Assembly (NCBI GenBank): GCA_030637505.1
Contig: DAOWGJ010000032.1
Coordinates: 1-13,889 of the forward strand
Direction of reading: 5' to 3'
DNA: 13,889 nt
Source of the DNA: Holophagae bacterium
GTDB taxonomy: Bacteria > Acidobacteriota > Thermoanaerobaculia > Thermoanaerobaculales > Sulfomarinibacteraceae
Shown here: positions 6,463 to 13,389 of the stretch, piece after piece
Layout of the letters: every line of letters starts with the position of its first letter
How positions within the stretch are numbered: position 1 is the stretch's first letter
Position numbers and translations under genes: made by a program
The notes under the pieces: generated by a model
Told to the model about the DNA's origin: nothing
The model's database searches: none
Seen by the model: the letters and a program-made list of their open reading frames with translations, nothing else

Positions 6463-7230
6463 CTACTTGATCTTTGCCACCAAGTGGCCGAAGGACAGGC
6501 GGAAATCCAGGATGTACAGCGTGCTTTTATCCTTGGGATCAACCCAGAGGGAGACGTGTCCCTTCTTCGAGAACATCTTGCCGTCGGCCGGGTGTGGTTC
6601 GATCTCCAGAAGGAGGCGGTGTCCTCGAGCCGTATGCTTTCGTTCGGGTCCCCGTACGGTGGCGATGGTCCGGACTGGGCCCTTGTCGGTCAGAAGGGTC
6701 AGCGTGATGTCGTCTCCGCCCTTTTTCGCAAGGGCTTGGAGGCGGAATACGAAAGCCAAGGGGTCCAAAACGGGTTCAGTGCTGTTGAATTCCATGGTCG
6801 TTTCGACCCCGTCTTCAACGGAGCGAACCATGCCGGCGTCCCAATCGACCTCGTGGCGTTCTCTGGCGGTCTCGCCCTTCTCGGTCGTCACACTTTCATA
6901 AACCAGGGTTGACATCGTCTCAGCATCGACCCACGAGTCGATCCGGGCGTCGACCTTGTAGATACGATTGAAGAATTTGGAGTTTCTGGCCGTCATGATC
7001 ATGTGGTATGCCGGGCGGCCGTCGAGATCCTCCATGGCGCCGGAAAAACTGACATGACCGCAGGTAACGCCCAAGTATTTCACTTTGTAGTGAACCGTGT
7101 CGTGGATCGGAAAGGCGGGGACCCTGGGTTCGGGAGAAACCACTTCGGCCGGTCGGGAAGCGGGCGCCTCTCCGGCCGCCAAAATCAACGGTAGAACGAG
7201 AACGAACCCCAAAACTCGGACGATGCTCAT
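6463..7230 (-). CDS. Secreted DUF3108-family protein
   Basis: The protein has 255 residues. An N-terminal hydrophobic segment (about 4-20, VRVLGFVLVLPLILAAG) followed by a Pro/Ala-rich linker looks like a signal peptide without a lipobox Cys, so an exported, probably periplasmic protein is expected. The body matches DUF3108 by eye: FPIHDTVHYKVKYLGVTCG near residues 40-58, repeated beta-strand sequence, DPLAFVFRLQ (156-165), and the C-terminal HVSLWVDPKDKSTLYILDF then FGHLVAKI. Members are small beta-rich envelope proteins of unknown function. It is transcribed away from the FHA regulator gene and toward sufB, with a hairpin cluster after its stop. No Shine-Dalgarno sequence is visible before the ATG. 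Confidence 0.8.
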   Translation of the reverse strand: MSIVRVLGFVLVLPLILAAGEAPASRPAEVVSPEPRVPAFPIHDTVHYKVKYLGVTCGHVSFSGAMEDLDGRPAYHMIMTARNSKFFNRIYKVDARIDSWVDAETMSTLVYESVTTEKGETARERHEVDWDAGMVRSVEDGVETTMEFNSTEPVLDPLAFVFRLQALAKKGGDDITLTLLTDKGPVRTIATVRGPERKHTARGHRLLLEIEPHPADGKMFSKKGHVSLWVDPKDKSTLYILDFRLSFGHLVAKIK

Positions 7231-7236
7231 GTCCGG

Positions 7237-7242
7237 AGTATA
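7237..7242 (-). promoter_or_regulatory. Possible -10 box for the DUF3108 gene (leaderless start)
   Basis: Read on the minus strand, TATACT (5 of 6 to the TATAAT consensus) ends six nucleotides before the DUF3108 ATG. Initiation at normal distance would put the transcript start at the ATG itself. The -35 region is poor and no Shine-Dalgarno motif is present. This is suggestive only. Confidence 0.35.
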
Positions 7243-7295
7243 ACCGGATGGGCGCGGACTGGTTGACCAAAGGGCCGGTCGGCCGAATATTGGTT

Positions 7296-7305
7296 CCGGT
7301 ACCGG
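7296..7305. promoter_or_regulatory. CCGGTACCGG palindrome upstream of the FHA-gene promoter
   Basis: This perfect 10-bp palindrome is flanked by GGTT and TTGG and ends 23 nt before the -35 box at 7329. The position suits a regulator acting on either divergent promoter, but in GC-rich DNA a palindrome of this length can occur by chance. Confidence 0.3.
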
Positions 7306-7328
7306 TTGGCTGGAGAATGTATTGAAAT

Positions 7329-7357
7329 TTGACGAACCGTTTCCTGGAGTATATACT
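7329..7357 (+). promoter_or_regulatory. Sigma-70-type promoter for the FHA-regulator gene
   Basis: TTGACG (7329-7334) and TATACT (7352-7357) are separated by exactly 17 nt; each box is 5 of 6 to consensus. Transcription from here would start near 7364 and give a leader of roughly 135 nt before the ATG at 7501. It is the best promoter match I noticed in the window. Confidence 0.75.
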
Positions 7358-7500
7358 TTCAGGGGTGGGATACATTTTGAGAAACATTTGCCTGAGAGTG
7401 ACTGTCTCTTCGGTGTAACCTTTTGGTGCTGGATGCAAATAAATGTTACGAAGAACTGGAAAGCCGGCTACTGTCTCCGGCCGACAGAGAGGTGGACGCC

Positions 7501-9315
7501 ATGGTGAAACTGGCAATTGAGGGAGCAGGTGGTTCTGAGGTGATTTACGAGGTTGCAAAGACATCGATCTCGATTGGCGCCTCGAGTGACAACGATATTG
7601 TCATCCGGTCGCCGGGGGTTGCGCCGAAACACTTGGTGATTCAACGCACCGGTGACGTTTACACTTTTATTGGACAGAAGCGACAGGTTGCGGTCCTCAA
7701 TGGTGAAAGGCGATCCCGCGGGGTCCTCAAGGTCGGGGACCGGTTTCGGCTGGGTACGGCCAATCTGATTTTCAAGGGCAGTGGAGATGAGGAGACAGAG
7801 ATCGTCTTCGCGGATGATCTGACGACGACCCAGGAGAAAAAGACTCCAGCAGAGCCTCGGCCCTCTGGGGCTCCCGGCAAGGCGCGGGCCGAGGTGGTTC
7901 TCTACAGCGAACCCCACCGAATCGGCGAGGCACGGGCCCAGATGGTTGAGGTATTTCAGGGACGGGTCAGGTCGGACCTGGTTCCGGGGCTTCGAGGATT
8001 CCTGGCGCAGGTTTTCTCCGGGCGTGAGGCGATGGTCGCGCGGCTGGATGAGGAGGGCTTATTGGTTCCGGTGGTCTCTCAGTGGTCGGGCGATCTCCCC
8101 CGCCTGCCCGAGCGTACATTTCGGGAGCTCTCGGTGGGCAGCCGTTATGCGATTCTCCGAATCGGCAGCCGGCAGTTCCTTATCTACCCGGTGATCCAGG
8201 GTTCGATCGGTACCAAGGCATTTCTGGTCGTCGAGACATCTACCGATTTCGAGGACGACGACGAGTTGATCCTGGCTGAGCTTGCTCGTTTAATGGCCAT
8301 CAACTGGGACCGCGTTGAAGCTTCCGGGCTGTTGTTCGGCCCGTGGGAGAGCGAGGCTCGGGAGGCGTTGGATGCCAGTCTCCCGGGGACATCTCAAGCC
8401 GTTCGCCTGCTGCGGGACGGGGTTATTTATGCCGCTCGGACCCAACACCCGATCCTGATGTGCGGGAAGCCAGGCATCGGTCGGTTGACCTTGGCGAACC
8501 AGGTGGCGTCTCTCAACCCCTCCGGGTCTCTGGCTGTTCGAGTGATTCAGTGTCTAGAGGAGGGTGACGAGACATTCAGGACTGAGTTTTTCGGTCCCGG
8601 CCCTGAGTTGCTGAATCCGGCGGAGGTTTCCGAGGGTTGCATGATGGTCCTCAGGGATTTGCATTTGCTGTCCGTGGGCGTCCAACGAGAGATTGCCGCG
8701 ACAGTGGCCGCTGACCTGGAAACCGGTTGGGGTCCCAAGGTTCGATGGGCAGGAACGACGGCGGAAGATCCGATGATGTTGCTCAATGAAGGGCGCCTCG
8801 ATTCGGCCCTGTACAACCTCTTTCGGCATCATGTGATCCGCGTTCCGTCCCTCCAGAGTCGCCGTGAAGACCTGCCGCTGCTGAGTATTCGGCTCCTTGA
8901 CGCCGTCGCTGCGGAGCAGGGCAAGGACGTTCGCGGAATCGAACTCGAATCGTTGAACTCGCTCCTGACCCACCAGTTTGAAGGCCAGATGACGGAGTTG
9001 TTGGGGGAACTGAGGCGCTTGATCTCGGCGACGCCCAGTGGTGACATGATTCGAGGGATCGTACCTGCCATGCCCGTGATGTCCGTTGACCGGGACGGCG
9101 GCCTTGAAGGACAGTCTGCGGCTTCGCTCCTCGGCATAGATGACCTCAAGGTGGTGATCCCTTCAATCGAACGACTGGTGATCGACCGAGTGCTGGCGCG
9201 GACCAAAGGCAATCAGAGTAAGGGCGCTCGAATACTCAACCTGTCCCGAGGCGCCCTGATTTCGAAAATAAAGGACTACGAGATCCCAGACTATCGATAT
9301 CTCCGAAGAGGATGA
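7501..9315 (+). CDS. FHA domain / degenerate sigma-54-activator AAA+ / Fis-type HTH protein
   Basis: The protein has 604 residues. An FHA-like domain spans about 20-92, a middle region (150-270) resembles a GAF-type sensor but is not firmly assigned, an AAA+ domain related to sigma-54 activators spans about 290-510, and a Fis-type helix-turn-helix is at 552-592 (IDRVLARTKGNQSKGARIL then LSRGALISKIKDYEI). The family markers look altered: the FHA Arg and Ser positions are Ala27 and Ala41, Walker A reads GKPGIGRLT with Arg328 for Lys, the GAFTGA loop is missing, Walker B reads VLRDLH, and the arginine-finger segment is LDSALYNLF. The HTH looks intact. I start at ATG 7501 because AGAGGTGG lies 5 nt upstream; an in-frame TTG at 7423 has less support. 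Likely a DNA-binding regulator that does not activate sigma-54. Confidence 0.85.
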   Translation: MVKLAIEGAGGSEVIYEVAKTSISIGASSDNDIVIRSPGVAPKHLVIQRTGDVYTFIGQKRQVAVLNGERRSRGVLKVGDRFRLGTANLIFKGSGDEETEIVFADDLTTTQEKKTPAEPRPSGAPGKARAEVVLYSEPHRIGEARAQMVEVFQGRVRSDLVPGLRGFLAQVFSGREAMVARLDEEGLLVPVVSQWSGDLPRLPERTFRELSVGSRYAILRIGSRQFLIYPVIQGSIGTKAFLVVETSTDFEDDDELILAELARLMAINWDRVEASGLLFGPWESEAREALDASLPGTSQAVRLLRDGVIYAARTQHPILMCGKPGIGRLTLANQVASLNPSGSLAVRVIQCLEEGDETFRTEFFGPGPELLNPAEVSEGCMMVLRDLHLLSVGVQREIAATVAADLETGWGPKVRWAGTTAEDPMMLLNEGRLDSALYNLFRHHVIRVPSLQSRREDLPLLSIRLLDAVAAEQGKDVRGIELESLNSLLTHQFEGQMTELLGELRRLISATPSGDMIRGIVPAMPVMSVDRDGGLEGQSAASLLGIDDLKVVIPSIERLVIDRVLARTKGNQSKGARILNLSRGALISKIKDYEIPDYRYLRRG

Positions 9316-9394
9316 GATAGGAGCCAAGAGGATTGCAGGGCTTAGCGTTTCAATTGTGTTCTTGTTCTGCCGGATCTTTGGATCTTGAGAGTGG

Positions 9395-10006
9395 TCAAGG
9401 TCGCTTTCCCCCCGGTTTTTTGACGGCTTGGACTGGCGTTGAATCCGGAGTCAGCATGCCCAGGACCGGCTCCCAGAAAAACCCCAGCCAAAAGACGAAG
9501 GGGAAGCTGAATCTGCCCGGAAGATCAGTGAAATATCGCCAAAATCCGTAGAAATTCCGAGAGAAGTTCGAGTACGTCTGCTGACTCCACTCGCCGAGGC
9601 CGAGCGCATAAATGCACTTGACGTGAAGGAACAAGTTGAGGGTCTGCGAAAGGTAGAGAAGGAACCAGGCCATCACCAGTCGTTCGAGGTTTTTCCTGGA
9701 AAACCGTTTGGGCAGAGCCAGGAAAAGAGCCAAGAGGACGATAGTGTTGAAGTGGACCTCGGTCAGGGGGATCGTCGGGATGCTCGAATCCGAGCGAAAG
9801 TCACTCCGAAAAACCCGGGCTCGATGATCGACAGCCTCCAGGCGGGTAACTCTGGGGTACTCGAAGGATCGCGTCAGAATTTCCGCCAAGCCGGTCACCG
9901 TCGTGTCAAGAACCGGACGCAGCGCCAGCCACCACACCAGAATGGCGATGGCCAGGGCTAACGGCAAGCGCTTGAGGAAGGCGCCGGCAACCGGAGATCG
10001 GCCCAC
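9395..10006 (-). CDS. Exosortase-linked multi-pass membrane protein
   Basis: This 203-residue protein has about four hydrophobic segments (roughly 14-30, 86-98, 108-127 and 166-184) and a polar, probably periplasmic, loop between the first two. It starts with GTG 3 nt after the exosortase stop, so it is almost certainly co-translated with that gene. Genes for a small membrane protein next to H-type exosortases are known, and this one fits that role by position, size and topology; I cannot confirm family membership without a search. An aromatic cluster around 139-160 (EWSQQTYSNFSRNFYGFWRY) is notable. The C-terminus is a short basic tail. Function is unknown; it may help exosortase stability or substrate handling. 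Confidence 0.65.
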   Translation of the reverse strand: MGRSPVAGAFLKRLPLALAIAILVWWLALRPVLDTTVTGLAEILTRSFEYPRVTRLEAVDHRARVFRSDFRSDSSIPTIPLTEVHFNTIVLLALFLALPKRFSRKNLERLVMAWFLLYLSQTLNLFLHVKCIYALGLGEWSQQTYSNFSRNFYGFWRYFTDLPGRFSFPFVFWLGFFWEPVLGMLTPDSTPVQAVKKPGGKRP

Positions 10007-10009
10007 GGG

Positions 10010-10531
10010 CTAGTCCTTCTCCTGGACTTGCGGCGACGCAAACCGGTCGGCCCAGAGCATCCAAAGGCCTACCCCGAATACGATGACGATCGACTGCCAT
10101 ATAAAAATATGGGACGAGTTGAAGAGGTCGGGGAGGTAGATGCCGATATAAAAGAGGGAGATGATTCGGACCAGATTGATGACCTGGATCGCCAGCAGTC
10201 CACCAACGACGCCGAGGACTTTTGCCGACCAACGGGCCGGAAAGGCCAGGACGCCGGAAATGAAGATCAAGCTTGTGATCAGACCGTTGCAGCCGTTGTA
10301 TATCGTGACGGCGAATCTCGGGGAGGTCAGCTGACACCCGTTAACCGTCAGATCCTCGCCGAAAAGCATGAGGGTGTGGCCAGAGACCTTTGCCACCATC
10401 GTGGTGAACGGGACGACGAAAGCTTCATCGACAGGCCTCAACGCCACGACCGTGAAACTGAGGCCGAGTGTTGCGAGAAAGAGTATCAGGAAGCGTGTCT
10501 CCGGGCGCTCCCACAGTTGTCTGACATTCAT
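10010..10531 (-). CDS. xrtH: Exosortase, probably exosortase H type
   Basis: This 173-residue membrane protein belongs to the exosortase/archaeosortase family, transpeptidase-like enzymes that cleave C-terminal sorting tails at the inner membrane. The predicted catalytic triad is intact: Cys81 in YNGCNGL, Arg122 in NLVRIISLF and His141 in NSSHIFIWQ. Hydrophobic segments lie near 13-31, 84-98, 104-120, 122-133 and 143-160. The short length and the NGCNG...LVRIISLFYIGIYLP pattern point to exosortase H, whose known substrates end in an IPTLxxWG-type tail. No protein in the window has such a tail. The ATG at 10531 follows GGAGG at 5-nt spacing. It lies 48 nt downstream of the kinase gene and 3 nt upstream of the membrane-protein gene. 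Confidence 0.85.
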   Translation of the reverse strand: MNVRQLWERPETRFLILFLATLGLSFTVVALRPVDEAFVVPFTTMVAKVSGHTLMLFGEDLTVNGCQLTSPRFAVTIYNGCNGLITSLIFISGVLAFPARWSAKVLGVVGGLLAIQVINLVRIISLFYIGIYLPDLFNSSHIFIWQSIVIVFGVGLWMLWADRFASPQVQEKD

Positions 10532-10579
10532 GAAGCCTCCATTGCCGCCACCCTTGGGGGGGTAACGACTGGAGTGGGA

Positions 10580-13084
10580 TCATACCTTGGATTCAAGGGA
10601 TCGGACGAGGTCGGCGCACGAGGGGAAACGGTCCCTGGGATTTTTCGCCAGGCACCGCAGGATTGCTGCGGCGATATCAGCAGGGATATGGGGTGCGAAT
10701 TCCCTTGGATCCGGTGGTGTGTCCTCGAGATGGGCCTCAATGACGTTTCCTGTGGCAAACGGCGGGCGGCCTGCGGCCAGGTGGAAAGCGGTAGCGCCGA
10801 GTGAATAGATGTCGGAAGCTGGAGTCGGGGCTTCGCCTCGGATCTGCTCCGGAGCCATGTAGAAAGGCGTCCCGCATACTCCGGTCGACACGCCGTCTTT
10901 TGAATCCAGACGGGCGGCAATTCCGAAGTCCAGGATCTTGATTTTGCTGTCGTCGGTAAGGAGAATGTTCGCGGGCTTGAGGTCGCGGTGGATGACATGA
11001 TGGTTGTGGGCATAGCTGAGGGCCGATGCCAGCTTGATCAAGAGAGGCCTCAGTTGGGAACGGATGCGCTCTGGGGCTGTCCTGTTCAGTTTGTCCAACG
11101 GCTCGCCTCGGACCAGTTCCATTGCGATGAAATAACCGTCGAATCCGGCCTCGAAATCGTAGACGGTGACGATGCTCGGGTGGTTGAGGGTCGCCGAGGC
11201 CTTGGCTTCCAACTCCAGCTTGGCGGCCTCTTCTTTCGAGGAGGTCCGAAGGACCTTGATCGCGACGTCTCTGTCCAGTCGGGTGTCGCGAGCCAGGTAG
11301 ACGACACCCATGCCGCCGCGTCCCAGTTCGTGCCGGATCTCGTACCTCAGAGGACCTGTTGACTGAGCGGGCTCGGCCGCGTCCTGGGGCGTGGGCGCCG
11401 GAATTGTTGCTGACGGGTCGAGTTCCCCGGATGAATGGGCGTCAAGGGTTGCCTTGAGATTCTGTGCCTCAACGTAGGAGTAGTCGTGGCTGAGGATCCG
11501 ATTGAGTTGGGTGCGAGCGGAATCGACGTCCCCAAGTTCAAAGAGCTCCCGGGCCAAGGCCACGGCGGGCTCCAGGCGACCCGGCTGAAGAGCGATCCCG
11601 AGGACCGCACGCTGGAGGCATGCGACACCCTCCTCTGGTTTTCCCATGGCCTTTCTGTGGGATGCCAGATCCAGAATGACGTCCGGAATGTCCGGGATCG
11701 GGCCGGGATGGGAGCAAAGGATGGTGTAGGCCTCGTCCAACAACTCCTCTTCGTGCAGTGATCGCAGAGCCTCTTGGAGGGCGCCGAGCCGTGCCAGGCA
11801 ATGGGCGGCATCGGCGGTACGGCCGATGCTCCTGTACAGGCCGAGGGCCCTTTCGTCTTCCCCGGCGCGCTCCGCACAGGCTGCAGCTTTCTCGATGTTG
11901 CCCGCCAGCTCGTACACGTCCCCCGCCTCGCCCCAACGGGCCATCGCCTCAAGGATTGGGGCCGCCAGATCCCATCGATGGGCCTCCCGGGCCAATTCGG
12001 CCGCGGAGCCCGGCTGTCCGGACGCTTCCAGGCGACTGACCGCCTCCTCGACCTGCCCGGTGGCGCGGAGCAGTTCGATCATCTCGGGGAGCATGCCGAG
12101 AGATTCCAACAGGGGGAGTAGGCTCCGGGTCTCCGAAAGGGTGAGGTCGCGGAGTTTTGTCCCCGATGCGGTGTCGGAAAATGAGGACGAACCCTGTTTC
12201 TCCAGCCGGGTGTACAGGTCACGAAGGTGATGGAGCCGCAATCGAGCCGAGCTTTCGGTGTTGCCGGCCGCCAGTTCAGCCGCGGCGGCTTCCGTCAGCA
12301 GGCCCGCACGGGAAAAGGCTGCAGCCGCGTTGGCCGAGTTTCCTACGACCTGCCATTCGCGGGCTGCCGGTTCCCAGGCATCCTCCATTTCGTACAGTCG
12401 TGCCAACAGCGTATGGTCGCCTGCCTCCCGAGCGGCGCGCAGCGCGGAGTGAAAAGCGCCGTGGCCGGAGCGGAGCCGTCCTTTGTCGAGGGCGTGGCGT
12501 GCGGTGTGGGCGGCTCGTTTGACGTCCGAAATGCGGAGCCAGGCATCGATGGCCTCGTCGAACCGACCTTGAGCTTCCAGCCAAGTTCCCGTCTCCCGCG
12601 AACAGATTCGAGCCATTTCGGTGTCGCCTGCCCGATGGTAGAGGCGGGAGGCTTCATCGAGATGACGACCTCCGGCAGAGCGGAGACAGTCGGCAGCGAT
12701 TCGATAGCGCTTCAGACGAGTTGCCGCTTCAGCTGCGCCTTCCCAGTCTTCCGCCTGTTTGAAGAGTTTCAGGGCTTTGCTGGTGTCGCCGGCTTTGAGG
12801 AAGAGCTGAGCCGATCCACGATGGTCCCCTCGGCGGTGGAGCTTCCTGGCGAGAGCACGGTCAGGATTCTTGCCGGCGACCAGCCCTAAGGAGCCCCAGA
12901 GAATCAGCACGATCGCGATGGAGTTGCCGGCGATGGCGCCGGTCGGCCCGATTAACGACAGGATCGAGGCGACGGATGAAGTCCCGGTATTCATGAGAGA
13001 GTCTGTGATCCATCCGACGTTGACCAGAGCGGCCACCGCCAACCCGGTCACCAGAAGGGGCATCGATCGCCGGTCAGTCCGCAT
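10580..13084 (-). CDS. Membrane-anchored TPR protein with C-terminal Ser/Thr kinase
   Basis: The protein has 834 residues. Two hydrophobic segments (about 8-26 and 49-71) form an N-terminal membrane hairpin. Residues about 75-550 are helical repeats of TPR type, rich in Ala with recurring AGD/AGN turns (for example LFLKAGDTSKALKLF and YELAGNIEKAAACAE). A Pro/Ala-rich linker (551-578) leads to a complete Hanks-type kinase (580-831): glycine loop GRGGMG (588-593), Lys610 in VAIKVL, Glu626, HRDLKPAN (699-706), DFG (719-721), APE (744-746) and DIYSLG (758-763). All catalytic residues are present, so the enzyme should be active. The order TM-TPR-kinase is the reverse of the common kinase-TM-sensor layout and puts everything after residue 71 in the cytoplasm. 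It is first in a likely operon with the exosortase. Confidence 0.92.
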   Translation of the reverse strand: MRTDRRSMPLLVTGLAVAALVNVGWITDSLMNTGTSSVASILSLIGPTGAIAGNSIAIVLILWGSLGLVAGKNPDRALARKLHRRGDHRGSAQLFLKAGDTSKALKLFKQAEDWEGAAEAATRLKRYRIAADCLRSAGGRHLDEASRLYHRAGDTEMARICSRETGTWLEAQGRFDEAIDAWLRISDVKRAAHTARHALDKGRLRSGHGAFHSALRAAREAGDHTLLARLYEMEDAWEPAAREWQVVGNSANAAAAFSRAGLLTEAAAAELAAGNTESSARLRLHHLRDLYTRLEKQGSSSFSDTASGTKLRDLTLSETRSLLPLLESLGMLPEMIELLRATGQVEEAVSRLEASGQPGSAAELAREAHRWDLAAPILEAMARWGEAGDVYELAGNIEKAAACAERAGEDERALGLYRSIGRTADAAHCLARLGALQEALRSLHEEELLDEAYTILCSHPGPIPDIPDVILDLASHRKAMGKPEEGVACLQRAVLGIALQPGRLEPAVALARELFELGDVDSARTQLNRILSHDYSYVEAQNLKATLDAHSSGELDPSATIPAPTPQDAAEPAQSTGPLRYEIRHELGRGGMGVVYLARDTRLDRDVAIKVLRTSSKEEAAKLELEAKASATLNHPSIVTVYDFEAGFDGYFIAMELVRGEPLDKLNRTAPERIRSQLRPLLIKLASALSYAHNHHVIHRDLKPANILLTDDSKIKILDFGIAARLDSKDGVSTGVCGTPFYMAPEQIRGEAPTPASDIYSLGATAFHLAAGRPPFATGNVIEAHLEDTPPDPREFAPHIPADIAAAILRCLAKNPRDRFPSCADLVRSLESKV

Positions 13085-13389
13085 CTCTCACCAGATTCCG
13101 GCTTCGTGTGCCGGCGGGCAGCCATCGGTCCAGATTCATGGAGAACATTGTATCGTCAACCCGGCGGAGCAGGAACCAATGATTGTCGACCGGCCCCGAT
13201 GGGCGGTGGCCGCGGGATGCAGATTCTCACTGTTCCTTGCGTCTTGATCCCTCAACCCTGAACCGACCTTCTGCCTTTCGAAGCAGGGGTAGGGCAGATC
13301 GCTCATCGAGCTCTGGATTGCAATATCATAAGAACTCGCTCATATTTGCTGTATCCAGTCGACCGATCGACTGGTGCTTCGGAGGACAG
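13085..13389. other. Divergent intergenic region between kinase gene and dnaJ
   Basis: These 305 nt separate two divergent genes and should hold both promoters. On the minus strand TACAAT (13152-13147) is a fair -10 box for the kinase gene, giving a leader of about 55 nt, but its -35 is poor. On the plus strand TTGCAA (13318-13323), 17 nt, CATATT (13341-13346) is a weak sigma-70 candidate for dnaJ. I see no CIRCE element (TTAGCACTC/GAGTGCTAA) and no clear sigma-32 promoter. No credible gene lies in the region. Confidence 0.45.
13355..13374 (+). promoter_or_regulatory. Palindrome / hairpin in the dnaJ leader
   Basis: CCAGTCGA-CCGA-TCGACTGG is a perfect 8-bp inverted repeat with a 4-nt loop. 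It ends 6 nt before the GGAGG ribosome binding site (13381-13385) of dnaJ. If transcribed it would form a hairpin next to the ribosome binding site; as DNA it could be an operator. Confidence 0.5.

Noticed and set aside
7423..7500. TTG start for the FHA protein, 26 codons upstream
   Set aside because: It lacks a good Shine-Dalgarno sequence, while ATG 7501 has AGAGGTGG at proper spacing and the FHA-like fold begins directly after it.
10028..10804. 258-codon plus-strand frame opposite the exosortase and kinase genes
   Set aside because: It is a charged shadow of two well-supported minus-strand genes with no recognisable domain.
13303..13389. CIRCE/HrcA operator before dnaJ
   Set aside because: The palindrome found (CCAGTCGA/TCGACTGG) does not resemble the CIRCE half-sites TTAGCACTC/GAGTGCTAA.
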